This document shows positions 15,401 to 28,668 of a stretch of DNA of 64,000 nt, piece after piece. The notes under the pieces were generated by a model that saw only the letters and a program-made list of their open reading frames with translations, was not told where the DNA came from and did not search any database. Source of the stretch: Chondrilla cf. caribensis (taxonomy: Eukaryota > Porifera > Demospongiae > Chondrillida > Chondrillidae); assembly GCA_964020155.1 (NCBI GenBank), contig OZ026556.1:4988267-5052266 (forward strand). Direction: 5' to 3'. How positions within the stretch are numbered: the first letter of the stretch is position 1; every line of letters starts with the position of its first letter. The translations under genes and the position numbers were made by a program.

Positions 15401-17668
15401 ATGGTGGCATGTAAGCTAATGGATCGCGATTTGAATGGAACTCCAGAAGAAGTAGTTGCCGGGATTCTAGAGCTCGTAGCCTCCGAAGAAACGCTTTTAG
15501 CTGGTAAGATACAGGTGTATTTCAAGTCGAACGAGCAGTTTCTTCTAAAATGAATCTATCTTGTTAGGATTATCCCAGCTCCTGAAGGTATTCAAGAATC
15601 ATGAGCAGGGTGTTGAGGTTCTTAAGGTGTATCTGCAACGCTCCAACGAATGCAGTGAGCTTCTTGGATACTTCAAGTGGGAAAGATCTAAACAAGCCTC
15701 TGAAGGAGTGAGATGATAACAAAAGACTTTGGTATCAGTTTGGATTGACATTTTATGTGTTTTAACGTACATGTCTTATCTCCAGCTAATTCTTTGCTTT
15801 GAGCTCCTGGAGACGGTCTTGTTGTTCACTGCATCTAGCAGTGGTCACTTCCATTCAGTTGGAGTAGGCGTAGTGAAGAATGTCCTTCAGAACCACATGA
15901 GAGTGGTCTATTCTGCTCTGGCTGGTGCGGGTACAAGAAGACTGGTGTTGCTTGCCTTGAAACTCCTCACGTCATTGGTCATGCAGAGTGGAGGCTGTGC
16001 TCGAGACGTGTTCACCCTGTTTGACTTCTCTTACAAGTACTTAGAGGCCATTTCACGTCACACAAAAGGAAGCAACGTAAGAACTCTGCATTTTGTACTT
16101 TGTCTGTAGGTGAATGCACAGTTTTGGCAATCCATCAGCTAAACGTCTACTTTAGTCTTTAAAACGTGTATTGTGTTGTGAATGTGGCAACTGTGTGTCT
16201 GGATTAGTACTACTCATCCAGGAGCTAAAATATTAAGCGACATTGTTATTCCTTTTTGTAGCGTCCGGGGAGTATTAGAAGGTGCTTTATCAACTTCGCT
16301 CTCTCTTTCCTTATTGTTGGCAGTGTTGATGTCGTGGAAGGGATTCTGGGTATCAAAAGTAAGCCTGAACATCCTTTCCCATCTGATTGCTTCAAACACA
16401 GTAAAAATGTTCTCATTAGCCAACACTACCCTACATACAAGTACAAGTGTAGTCCTTATACACACACTAATGTACCTGTGGTATTTGTGAATATTTCGTT
16501 TGTCTTGTTTCAGTACTAAACAGTGACTATTCCTACAAGTCTCCCTGTTGTCCTCACATCTCATAGGATTTCTGTCACTTGTGCTGAGAGACTTGCACAA
16601 AGACGCGTCAGAAGTAGCTCAAGTGGTATTAACTGTTCTGAGAGAGAAGGTAGGTGGTTTGACTGTGTCTCACCTGGCCTTCCTCCGGTTCATTGAGCTC
16701 GCGTTTCCTGTCCTGCTCATCCCCAGGTAGCTCAAAATGAAGCAGTTGGCAAAAAGGCAAAATCGTTGTTCTTTGTTAGCTCAATTCTCAGTTCAATTGC
16801 ACAATTTTTAACTCTTGGTGATGGCCATTTGAATATTGAAGACGTGGAGGCGGAGCAAGACCTTAACGAGATGGATCTTCCCCTCTGTTCCTATCACTTA
16901 TTGATAGTGTTATGTACTAATTTTAGAACAGGAATTTGCTACAAACCAAAATGGGACCAGACAGCTTTGATGAAGTGCGTACTTAATATTGCATTGTTGG
17001 GTTCACATTCATGTGTGTTGTTCATAACTGTCCAACCTTTCCCAGAACCAACAACCCTAATCTTCTGGGGTTTGTGTTGTCCCTTACCAACCATTTGGAT
17101 CAGAAGCTAGTTTCGTTGCTGATCGTCAAGATCATTTCCACCTGTCCAGATCTCCTGCTGCCTTACTTGAGGGGATTTCCCTTCTCTCTGGAACCGCGGC
17201 AGACGGAGAAGTACCTGGTGGCAGTGGAGTTTGTGTTAAAGGTGAGCACGAGGGTGTCCCTGTAATGTAATGTGGGCATGGCCAAGAGAATGATGAAGAC
17301 TTGATGGTGAGAGTGGGTCACTGCCGTACTGGTATGTGACCCCTCACCTGTGATCCAGACACTGCTGTGTCATAGTTATTTGACTCCAACTAGCCCACAT
17401 TCCACTACTTGTATGTTGTTCGGTCTACCAGACCAGACCTGTAGTGTACCAGCTGATACTGCACACTCAATCCTCTGTTCAGCTGTATTCATCTCTACCT
17501 GATTTGAGGGAGGTCTACAAGTCTTTGAAGTCACATGACCTGTCACATGACATGCCTCCCATACCTGTTCTTTTGGGATATTGCATTCCACCAGTTTACA
17601 CCAGAACATTCCTCAGTGCTGGACTCCAGGTGTGTGTGTGCGTGTGTGTGTGTGCGTGCGTGCATGTT

Positions 17669-17733
<65 letters not shown>

Positions 17734-18600
17734 ATATTCTGAGAGGGTGAAATGATGAAGCTCAAACTTGTGAAGCAGGCAGCACTGTGTTGGTGTGTGT
17801 CCGCCCAACATGAACGACACAGAATGTCATAGTTACTCTGACCCACCCTATCAGCACACGTAACAATGTGTGTCTTTACATGTGTCCTACTTGTATTCTA
17901 TCATTGTGCATGTTGTGCATGTTACGCATGTTGTGCATGTTGTGCATGTTGTGCATGTTGTGCATGTTGTGCATGTTTTGAAGAGTTTTCCAATTTACGC
18001 TTCCTTCCATTTCTGCCAATCTCATTCCAGAGTCAGTCTCCTTTGGTGAAGCATTATACTTTAGCTGTCATCAGTCTCTGCTTGAAGAGAGCTCTCCCTC
18101 TAGTGGAGGAAGACAGGGCTATCGATGGAGGAGGAAGGTGGGGAGAGTTCAAAGATGAGCTGTTCAGACTCCTTCCAGATGTGAAGACTTTGATTACTCT
18201 TCACCACAATTTGGCTAAAGGTAAAGTGAGTGCTGAAGAAGTAATGGACTCATTGTCAAGTGAACTGGACGCCAGAAATAAAGGTTTGTGACTGAGAACT
18301 TCTCCAATTGTAAGAGGATGGAATTTATAGTATCCTGTTAGCAGTGTGGATTTTACCATAAATGTTTGCTCTCTTCAGAACTGATGCAGCGTGATACACT
18401 ACTGGCTCAGGTCCTCGATGTGATGTCTTCTCTGCAGACATTGATGCCTCTAGTGTTCCTTCAGGCTGGTTTTGATGCAGGGAAGCTGCTTGCTACAGGG
18501 GGAAGTCCCTCATTGCATTGTTGGCACGGCAATGCTATCCTAACACAAACATTGAAGTTTTTGTCAACCCTACCGAAAGGGGCATTGAAATGGTACCAGC

Positions 18601-18657
<57 letters not shown>

Positions 18658-21600
18658 CGCGTGTGTGTGTGTGTGTGTTGTAATATCCAGTCATTATCCC
18701 ACTTTCAGGGCAACAGCAGTTTGAGGACTATAACTGGTCTGGTCTTCCTGAGTGACATGGAAGTGGTTAGAGCTGGTTTGAAGGTGTTGGAGCACATCCT
18801 CTGTGAGATCCCTCTTCTGGGCAGTCATCCTTTTGAGATCAAGCTTGTATTGAGTGTCCTTCATAACCAGTCTGTACACAACCTCCATAACAGTGCTGGA
18901 CAGAACGCGATTGGTGATCTGTTTACCTCCGTTTTCTTACACTTGATGCGAGATCACAATTTCAGTTCCAAAATTGTGTCTGAAGTGAACCCAGGAGCAG
19001 TCCAGGGTGGTCCCATGCCAGATGTGTTGGGGGTTATCCCTTATGCATTCCTTGTACTAATGACAGGTGGACACCAATATCAACAGCAACAACAACAACA
19101 ACAACAACAACAACAAGGTTTGTGTTTATTTTTAGCACTTTCAAAGAATGATTATCGTAAATTAATGATCAGTCGGTCTGTCTGTTACAGGCTGTGTCCT
19201 GATTCATGTATCATGTTGTCAATGTTACTTCAGCTATCACAATTGTGTGGATTCCAGTATTTCATCCAAACTGCTGTAGGTCCAGCTTTACTGTTTGTGG
19301 GCGAAATCCTCCAGAAATTCCTCCATCTTGTGTCATACCCTGGTTTGCTATCCAAACGTTTCTATGACGAACTGGTTAGCAAAGACTTCCAGCAGCTGGT
19401 GGACCCTACCTTTGGTAACTACTACTGTTCTCTTGTGAGGTACTTTGCCCTCACAAGCAGCACTCCACTGGAAACTGCAGTGTTTCCTCTAAGCACTGCT
19501 CCCAATGGTGATGGTGGTCACAGCTTGAAGAAGAGGTTTAAGGAAAGGAGTGGCCAGGGTGGTGGTTTGACACACGCTGAGTGTGTTCAGGCATTCATTG
19601 AGGAAATGCTAAATACTTCCCTGGAGAGCTTGGTCATTGAGGTTCCCAAAGCCTTGAAGTGGACAAGAAAACACTGCTCTTTACAAATCTACTCTTCCCT
19701 CCTTCATGTTGTATCATTACTTCCCTTCAAACTGACACCTGCTTCGCATCAAGTGAAGCACCTTCCCTTGTCGGCCATCTTGAACGGACTGATCCTCAAC
19801 GACCAACTCCCCCATCAGTCCCCTGCTTCTCCTCCTCCTGTGAAGAGGAGGAGCTTTGCGAACCCCCGCCTCCTAGGGTGTTCTGTGATGGAAGTGGTCT
19901 CTTCCCACAGTGAGCTCATCTCAACAGCTGTCACGAACAGCAGAGACAAGCAGACTGATTTGGTATACAGCGGGTCCATTGCCAGAACATATTTACTATC
20001 TTTGCTCACCATCCTGGATTCCAATTTGGAAGTGGGTGTTGAATCAGAAACTATTCAAAATGCAATATCTTTTGTCTTGACCTTGTTGCTGAAGTTGCTA
20101 TCGAACATTGCTCCTCTGGACTCAGAACACAGCCTCTTTGAGACCACAACGGCCGTCGTTAACTCCCTGTTTTCTGCTCCCCAGTTTCAGGGCTGTTTAT
20201 TATCACATGTTCCCGCCCAGAACGATTGCAAGAAGGTGTGTCTAAGAAAAAGACCACACCCTACCGACAAGTCCTATACCAGTGTTTCCGACATTGCAAA
20301 GAAGCTGGCCTTGTTCACTTGCGCTGTAGCTCAGCTCTCCCCTCTCTGGAAGACTGGTCGTGGTTGTGAGGGTCTCCTCTCTCGAGTGATGGAGAGCACA
20401 ATCGACAACCCAGGTGGTGAGTGGCTCGTGCTATAGAGATGCATGCAGTTATACATCCCCACCAGATACCCATGACTTAACCCTTTACTGTTGTCTGTAG
20501 TGTGCCCAGTAGGAGTGGTGGAGACACTGTTCCCTCTGCTGACCCATTCGAAGAAGACCTTTGTGTTTGCTCAATATCTGAACAAGTGCTTGGCACTTCT
20601 AAAGGACAAGGCCAACCTTGAACAAGCCGAGGTGATCCTCAAGTGTCTTGCATTTTGTCTAACAACCTCAACCCTCACAGACCACCTGCGGCAACCAGAG
20701 GATTCTGACTGGTCTCATGGTACACCTGGTCAGGAAGAACTGCCTTCTGGCGCACCTGGTGGTGAAGAGTCCTCCTTTGCTATTCCTGGTGATTCAGTTG
20801 CCAGGATTATGAGTGTACTTGTCGAACAACAGGATACATGTCCTCTCGTTGAACACCTGGAACATCTTCTCTTGAAGATCTTCCAATTCAACCACAGCCA
20901 CCCAACTGGCATCCAGGACGATAGTGACCTACCAGCAAAACTGGCTAATACAGCAAAAAGTATGCTTCACCACTTGGAGGAGTATTCCAGAATAACGCGT
21001 ACAGCAGTTCCACCACTTCTTCGAAGAGAAGAGCTCGTGAAAATGTCGAGAATGGATCGTACCTCTGTGTTGGGTATTGACTCTGTTGGGAGAGACATAA
21101 TTGAGAAGTACTGTGCACTCCTTCTGCTGCACCCTAGACCGGTATCAGTAGAGATTGGGGCTGTAATCTTGGATAATTCTTGTTTAGCAGTCAACTGGTT
21201 GGATCAGGCAGGGATAGAGCTCTTATCACAGTCCAACCCATCACCTAACTGCATTGAACTACTCCTGCCACTTGTCAACGTCTACCTACAACGGTCCCAG
21301 CTGGAGAACAAGTCAAACCTGTTGGAAATTCTCGCAGACCTCCTCTGGGACAGGTGTTGTGAGATTGTGCTGAACAGTGAGAGCTCAGTTGTTCCGGCTG
21401 GAGAGACACTGCAGCTTCTCATTTCTGGTGCTTGTCTCAAGAAGTTGAATAAGAGGGAGAAGAAGCTTGTGAAGAAGCTGTTGAGCCTTCGACAGGATGA
21501 GTGTGGATCGCGATGGACGAGGTAGGACGTTGTTGTGGTTCCAGTCCTTTACTTTTCTACACTTTATCCTTTGCACAGTCCACACCTGAAGTTGTTGGAA

Positions 21601-22610
21601 GTACTGGTTCCTCTGATCAGAGGCAAGACGTCTCACTTGCATCTGCTGTGGTCTGTGTTGTTGTGGCTGCTACGAGACTTCAAGGAAGTCATCACACTTG
21701 AGGACGGAGGGAAGAGTGGTGTTGACAGCCCTGTGTGTCCATCGGCCATTTTGTGTCAATCGGCCATTTTGGCAATTCGTTGCTATCAAGGACACCTTCA
21801 GGATCAACACACCAATCACATTTTAGACAATCCAGAGTTCTGTGAACTTTCCAACTCTATCGTAAAGCAAGTGTTGAGGTAAGTGTTGGTGTGTCTCCTA
21901 AAATTAATTGCTGTTGTAAATAAAGTCGATTTTTCTTTTTCAGGATACATTTCTGCAATGCAACATTTATTGACCTTCTTTGTGAACTGGTTGCCATGGT
22001 TTACAGTTCTAACAGTGGCTCCTCAGGAAGTGACATCATCATCCCTGGCGGTGTGGTTGCCGAGATGGTGTGGAGCCATTCCCAGTACTTGGAGATCATG
22101 TTGTGCAATTTGGGAATGGAACCACCAAACAACTTGTTACCTGTCAAAAGTAAGTTTATTTTGGTCTGTTGTTATGATTTGTTGCTATGACGACATCATG
22201 TGACCAACAGGTTGTATTGTGAAGCTTCTTGTTAATTTGGCTGAGTTCACAAAGCTTACAAAGGCCCATGTTCCTATACTGTTGGCAGCTTATCAGGGGA
22301 CACTGAAGAATTGTGGTACGTGTGTGTTTTCGCTGCTGTGCTCCCTGGTTTGATAGATTCATCATCCTCACTTGTACTTGTGCAGATCGTGGATTGCTGT
22401 TCCTGATCAATCACTACGAGTCTCGTGGGATAAAAATGGAGGAATCTAGACCATTTGTGTTCGGCAGGTCAGCCCTGGAGAACTACCAGTCAAAACAAAG
22501 ACTTGGCTGGTTGCTATGGAAGGAACCATCCCTACAAGACGTGTTAAGTGTGTTGGAGAGAGAAAAGATGTTTCGTTCTACAGTTCATTTCCCTGTGGAG
22601 AAAGACCTGG

Positions 22611-22660
<50 letters not shown>

Positions 22661-23173
22661 CGTGTTGTCACAAGAGTGTTGGTGTGGTTGTTGGAGTGGC
22701 TCTACACAGGCCTCCATAGTTGACCCAGCAGTTTTTTTCGCACTGCAGCCAACAAGCCCTTTCTCTGCTGTGGAGGTTACAAAAGGGTGTCTCTCCTTCA
22801 ACAGAGGTGATGAAGACATCTACGATCCATCATTTCTACTTCCTTTCTTTGCCCATCACTTGCAACCAGGTAATGGTGAGGGGAAATTCCCTATTTTGAA
22901 TTTCTGTGTCCCATTTACGTGTGGTAAATGCCATTATCTGCTTTGTTGCTTCTGAAGGTTTTGTTGTTGATTGTCAGGCATTTGTTGAGACTGGTTGTTG
23001 GGGGTATGTGGTGCTGTCCTTGTCCTCGCTTTGCGAGGACGTTCAAAGGGCTGCTTGTCACTGCTTGTCCTTGTTCAAGAGCCATCTCGAAGGAGCAAGG
23101 TTCAGGGAAAGGTCCCAGGTACTCACACACACGCACGCACGCACGCATGCACGCACACACACACACCACACAT

Positions 23174-23242
<69 letters not shown>

Positions 23243-23248
23243 ACACAT

Positions 23249-23338
<90 letters not shown>

Positions 23339-25298
23339 GGGTGATATGATGTGAGATCAATAATATGAGGGTGCTATATTATCCCCAGCATACCAGTGAA
23401 GTATTTTGCTCTGATCACCCACAGACCTGCAATCCAAGGGTGTGGCTTGTGGGTGTGTCCAAGCAGTGCTAACCCTAGCTCTTAAGTATCTTTTTCCAAT
23501 TTCAGATTGTTCTACTGATGGAGATACTGCAGAATTCACTGGTGACTGAAGACCTGTCGGGGGAAAATGATGATAATATGGAGACGAATGCTAGTGCTCT
23601 TACCAGTGCTCCTCAGCGACTGCTGAGTGTGCATGCACAGCTCTTCGTCAAGCTGTGCAGTGTGTTTTTAAGACCAGGTGTGTGTTTTCTGCGAAGTCAC
23701 ATGATAGCCATATGACATCCACATGACAACTGCCAAATGATGATTCATTGGTTATGAGATCATGTCAGTGAATGGCAAAACTATACACTCTAATTTTTTG
23801 CTGATGGCACTTCTCTGTTGGAACATACAATGTACACATGCATATCTTCACAGTTGTGTAGTGAGTCCCATACATGTAATACAGCATTCATAGAAACTCC
23901 TGCCTCCTCTTTCAGAGAATGACTTGTATCCTGTGTTGGGTCACTTTGTGGTGTATCGCCCTAACCTTGACCTGAAAACATTGCCTTTTGCAAATCTATT
24001 GTTTTACAGTTCAAGTCCACAAGTGAGTGATGTGCTGTACGCTGGTCCATCTGTACTGTACACTGGTCCATCTGTACTGTACACTGGTCCACCTGTACCA
24101 TACACTGGTCCACCCGTACTGTATGCTGGTCCACCTGTACTGTATGCTGGTCCACCTGTACTGTATGCTGGTTCACCTGTACTGTATGCTGGTTCACCTG
24201 TACCATATGCTGGTCCACCTGTACTGTACGCTGGTCCACCTGTACTGTACGCTGGTCCACCTGTACTGTACATTGCTCTATTTTGCAGGCAATGAAGGAG
24301 AGAGTTTGGATATTAAAGGTACTAGTGGATGGTCTACGAACAGAAGAAGATTACAAACTCTACAAGAAACTTGGTATACTCTCATCTGCTATGGCATTCT
24401 GGCACTCTGCCATAGTGGAGCCAGAGACTAAGGTAGCACCCATCACACACATCACCCAAGACTGCATGCGATAGTGGTAGTCCGAGTGAGCTGTTCACAA
24501 GACTTGTGCTTATCTCCCACCCTCAGAGTCTGATTGTACAGTTGGTACAGCGTGCCACTCTACTTCCCCAAGGTCTGAGAGACTTGGTGAAGAGACAAGG
24601 CCTCTTTAGTTGGCTCCACAGAGCACTGCTTGTCCTGAGGTGAGGGAAGCTGTAACATGCCAGAGGATCCTTGTGTCAAGTGATGTGCCTCCAACTCAGC
24701 TACTTTGCACAGCCCTTAATTTACACTGAATATCTGCTAATTTAGTGTTATCTGCACATTTTAGAGATACAGTAAATTCTCGTTAATCTGCGATGGCTTT
24801 ATCCACCCAACCTTTTAATCCACCACAATTTCCCAGTACCAATATAATGTATGAGTACCAATGAACATCCAGTTAATCTGCCAAACTCGTTAATCCACCA
24901 TATTCTTTGAAAATGAATTGCAGCGGATTAACGACTATTCACTGTAATACATTCTCATAACCTGAAATCCAATACTAAATAGATAGAAAAAAATACTTAA
25001 AATGATGTATTCTGTCTGGTCTGTTACACCTTCCAGAGAAATACGTGAACAACAATATATGTACTTACCCCTATACTAGCAATGTTGTTGTTGTTGTTGT
25101 TGCTCCAGGGATCCAAATAAACAAAGAGAACTTTTACTCTTGTTGTGTGACACTTGGGAGAAGTGGGTAACCATGGTTACAGAGGCAGCTGAAGACAAGG
25201 GATACATCCCTTATCCTCATCAAGTTTATCAAATGTCCATGATAATGACAACTGTTGCCATGGAGATATTGAAACCTACAGCCAAGTTGCGTGTCTAA
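15401..25298 (+). CDS. URB1: URB1/NPA1 nucleolar pre-ribosomal-associated protein
   Basis: At least 23 exons, all phase-consistent: 15401-15503, 15568-15707, 15786-16076, 16262-16358, 16567-16649, 16727-16974, 17046-17241, 17432-17629, 18031-18283, 18379-18602, 18709-20413, 20501-21521, 21579-21878, 21944-22149, 22211-22315, 22386-22612, 22749-22869, 22958-23118, 23506-23677, 23916-24022, 24289-24432, 24527-24639, 25109-25298. The product is about 2,110-2,134 residues; human URB1 is about 2,270. Matches run along the length: SIRRCFINFALSFLIVGSVD, CPDLLLPYLRGFPFSLEPR, LLLLHPRPVSVEIGAVILDN, LGWLLWKEPSLQDVLSVLER, IYDPSFLLPFF and HLEGARFRER. The helical-repeat protein acts in the nucleolus in an early 60S assembly complex. 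A frame-preserving 69-base intron (19067-19135) probably removes an apparent polyglutamine run. Several introns start with (GT)n. Confidence 0.95.
17630..17735. repeat. (GT)n tract beginning at the URB1 exon 8 donor
   Basis: The exon ends CTCCAG and the intron begins GTGTGTGTGCGTGTG, so the splice donor is the first unit of the microsatellite. Confidence 0.9.
17905..17980. repeat. 9-bp minisatellite GCATGTTGT, URB1 intron 8
   Basis: Eight or nine copies of GCATGTTGT in tandem, about 50 bases before the exon 9 acceptor. This one is acceptor-side, unlike most arrays in the window. Confidence 0.9.
18603..18680. repeat. (GT)n tract beginning at the URB1 exon 10 donor
   Basis: Exon 10 ends TACCAGCAG and the intron begins GTGTGTGTGT with a central (CG)n stretch. 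The intron is only 106 bases. Confidence 0.92.
19067..19135 (+). other. Probable 69-base intron with (CAA)n in URB1
   Basis: A donor (ACAG|GTGGAC) and an acceptor (TTTATTTTTAG|CACTTTC) flank a (CAA)n run. Removing 69 bases keeps the frame and joins MT to ALSKNDYRKL. If retained, it would add 23 residues with 12 consecutive glutamines. Confidence 0.6.
22613..22660. repeat. (GT)n tract beginning at the URB1 exon 16 donor
   Basis: Exon 16 ends GACCTGGAG and intron 16 starts directly with GTGTGTGTGT. Confidence 0.92.
23125..23336. repeat. (CA)n microsatellite, URB1 intron 18
   Basis: A CA tract of about 210 bases with CCACACATG interruptions, starting about seven bases after the exon 18 donor at 23119. 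Confidence 0.95.
24030..24275. repeat. 21-bp minisatellite in URB1 intron 20
   Basis: About 11-12 copies of a unit made of CTGTACTGTA plus YGCTGGTCCAC, starting about eight bases after the donor at 24023. Because the unit length is a multiple of three, it generates spurious repetitive open frames on both strands. Confidence 0.93.
24768..24946. mobile_element. pogo/mariner-like MITE copy 1 (URB1 intron 22)
   Basis: The element starts TACAGTAAATTCTCGTTAAT and ends GGATTAACGACTATTCACTG followed by TA, i.e. imperfect terminal inverted repeats of about 22 bases bounded by TA. It is about 180 bp and non-coding. A homologous copy lies at about 50731-50876. Confidence 0.8.
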
Positions 25299-25722
25299 CA
25301 GTTGGCAGTCAGTTACAGCATCTTGTTCTATTTACCACATGTACTGACAAATGTGCCAGACATGCTGTCATTTATCATTAGTATCAAAAGTTTTATTTTT
25401 ATTGTCATGTACACATTGTGATATCACAGTCTAATTTTAATATTATTGACAATTCAATTCCAACATCACTACTGATAGTTTGTTTATCCACAACATTGCA
25501 ATTATACAAATCTAAACACAATGAACTATTTTGTTGAAATCAACAACTTACAATTAATTATAATCCCTAAAATAATACACTTAAAGACTATGTTGGATAA
25601 CACGAATAAAATCTAATATATTGGCATATTTCAATACTAATTCCATACTGTGTACACAATACAATAATGAGGAGCAGTTAGAGAGAAGTGGAATGAAAAC
25701 GCTACTGTTCTCTGCACGTGGA
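25299..25722. other. URB1/septin tail-to-tail intergenic region
   Basis: About 420 AT-rich bases holding both 3' UTRs. The complement of AATAAA occurs at about 25391-25400, usable for the minus-strand septin. No gene seen. Confidence 0.5.
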
Positions 25723-26483
25723 CTAAATGTTGCTTTCTCCAACATATCCGCTCGATTGGAGTCTACTGCGTCTGAAATTTTCATAATGGACCTTGTCCGT
25801 CGTCTCCTTTAAGTCTTGAAGGTTACTCCTGAGTGGTAAGAGTATCCAAGAATAAACAAAGATGAACTAGGATACAGAGTAATATACAAAGATTTACTGA
25901 AGTTTGGTTATTAATCCCACCTGATCAACATATCTCTCAGGTAACTGAAGTCACAATGCTTCTTGTTCTCCACTTCAACCAGTCCCCACTTGGTCTGTCG
26001 TCCGAGGACCTGCTTCCCATTCACAGTGTGGGAGCGGTCGCTACCAAGCACAGCAAATGGAATCAAGCCCTGAGTGGGAGATTTCAACAGTGTGACAATA
26101 CTACAGGTAAATGTACCATGTGTGGAGTATGCCTGGGGTGGGCACTGAAGGTACCATATGCACTGTGTGTACTGTGTTTACTGTATGTACTGTGTACTGT
26201 ATGTATTGTGTGTACCGTGTGTATTGTATGTACTTTGTGTACTATGTGTACTCTAAATACACACTGTATGTGTGCCATCGTTCAGAATAAGGTCAAGGGA
26301 GAATAACTTATTCTGTTTTACACACACAAGAGGTTAGCTGTCGCAGAAGACAAACAAGATGGCGAACTAGTGCAATAATTCAGAGTATGTGAACTAGTCA
26401 CCATTTCTACTGCAGTTGGCACAAACTTACAATGAGGATAGTAGTAGGTAATGCAGATGTGTGTGTGTTACCATTACCTACCA

Positions 26484-26551
<68 letters not shown>

Positions 26552-28503
26552 ACACAAACACACACACTTCACATCACTTACATCTCCTATGTAGACGCAC
26601 TTACATGGTCCACACAATACATTACACACACAACACACATACAGTCCAGTTGAAGGTGAATACGTACATCATATTTCTTGTTGATCTGAGCCTCTTCTTC
26701 ATCCTCTGCGTCATAGGAGGCGGGGTAAATGTTGATACCATGATGGGCAATGTCTTCACGAATCTATTATGAATGATTCAACACAAGATCCATCATACAA
26801 GCAGAGTTGAGACAGAGCCCATCCAATGTTCAACTCACCCTATGCTTGAAGGCATCTCTCTCTTCTAGTGTGAGCGTGTCTGCTTTTGCAATGACTGGAA
26901 CAATGTTCACATAGTTGTGGAGCCTCTTCATGAACTCAACGTCAAGAGGCTTCAAGCTGGAGAATGAAAGATCAACCGGGAGTAGTATGGCAAAGTTGTG
27001 TGCTAGGTTTGTCCCTACATGTGTGAATACATGTGCATGTACTAGCAGGTGTTGGGACTAACACATGAGTTGTGCTAACAGCAGGTTACTGTCTCACATG
27101 TGGAAAGATGTTTCCCAGAAGAAAGTGTGCAGTTAATGCCATGCGGTACTCACTGGTGTCCTGTTGGAGCTATGAAGTAGATGCAGCAGTGGACGCGTGT
27201 GTCCGGGATGTACTTCTTCCTCTCCACGCTGACCTCCTCATTCAGGTACTGCTCAAACTGGTCATTAATGTAATCTAACACAGGAACCCAACTACGGTGG
27301 AGGGAGTAATGAATCTCATTATAGCCAATCATTCAATAATAAAGACTCTGTTGTCTCCACAAGGTGTTTACTCTGAATACGTCACTGTAACTGCACACCA
27401 GAACTACCAAAGGGGTTGGGTTACCCGCCTATAGCTTACCAGTTTTCATTATTGATCTGGTCTCCAAATCCGGGAGTATCTGTGACTGTCAGCTTGAGAC
27501 GAACATTTTGTTCCTCAATGACTACAACCAAAACACATCGAATGTACGCACACACACTCTAGCGAGATATACGTATGTATATGCTTAGTCCAAGACAACA
27601 AAGAAAATAAAACTCAAACCAGTAATTTATATACACAAATATGACAGAACATTGCATTATAACTAATATATATTATATATACAATGTTACATTGAACTTT
27701 GGACAGCTATTAAAATACACATGTACACATCAAACATCAGTGGTGTTAGTGACATACTGTCGACATCCACACTGGAGGGTCGTCTGCCGAGGAACAACGA
27801 GTGCAAACAGGACTCACCATGGCAGACCGAGTTGACCTCGGTGGTACTGGGGATGGCGTGGGGCCCCGGAGTACAGGAAGTTCGACTGATTTTGGAACGG
27901 AACAGAGTGTTGACAAGAGTGGATTTCCCCAGACCCGACTCACCTATGGAGCACGTGCACACAATCAGGACAGCACTCACTCACAGCAAGCATTGTACAC
28001 GCACTGACAATAGTGACGACACTGTTGTACACAAAGTGGTTGTACTGTCAACATTTATTCATCATAGTCTCAGCACACATCCGACTCACCAACGACTATG
28101 ATATTGAATTCGAACCCTCTTCTCAACAATTTCCTCTTGATCTGTTCCTGTACAGTGTCAAACCCGACATAGCCATCAAGCTTGGTCTGCAGGGAACCCC
28201 ATCGCGTTGTCTGCACCATGACTTCGGACATCAGCTCCATGAAGTCAGCGTACGATAGTGAGGAACCTTGTGAGGGGAAGAGGGTAGTTCACGTGCAAAG
28301 AAAATTAAGACAAATACCACTGGCAACCAATGCAAGGAAATTAAAAGGTGAACAGACTCAACATATGCATTTAGTGTCAGAAGGACTGATGTATGAAGGT
28401 GTGCTCACATCATCATGTGTTGGATTGTGTGAATGTACACTCATGCAATCACACATTGTATTGGGGCCCTAGTGAGGCAGCAGAGTTGGGTATAGACTGT
28501 GTG

Positions 28504-28535
<32 letters not shown>

Positions 28536-28624
28536 AGTGTGTGAGTGTGTGTGAGTGTGTGTTTGTGTGTGCATGCGTGAGTGTGTATTTATGTACGCAT
28601 GTTACACATGTGTGTGAATGTGAG

Positions 28625-28668
<44 letters not shown>

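Noticed and set aside
18607..18708. Start of a 609-codon frame in a Cys/Val run
   Set aside because: The first 34 codons are intronic (GT)n. The URB1 exon begins at 18709 after a proper acceptor.
27721..28101. Plus-strand 126-codon frame
   Set aside because: Antisense to septin exon 4, whose P-loop exon on the minus strand has strong family support.
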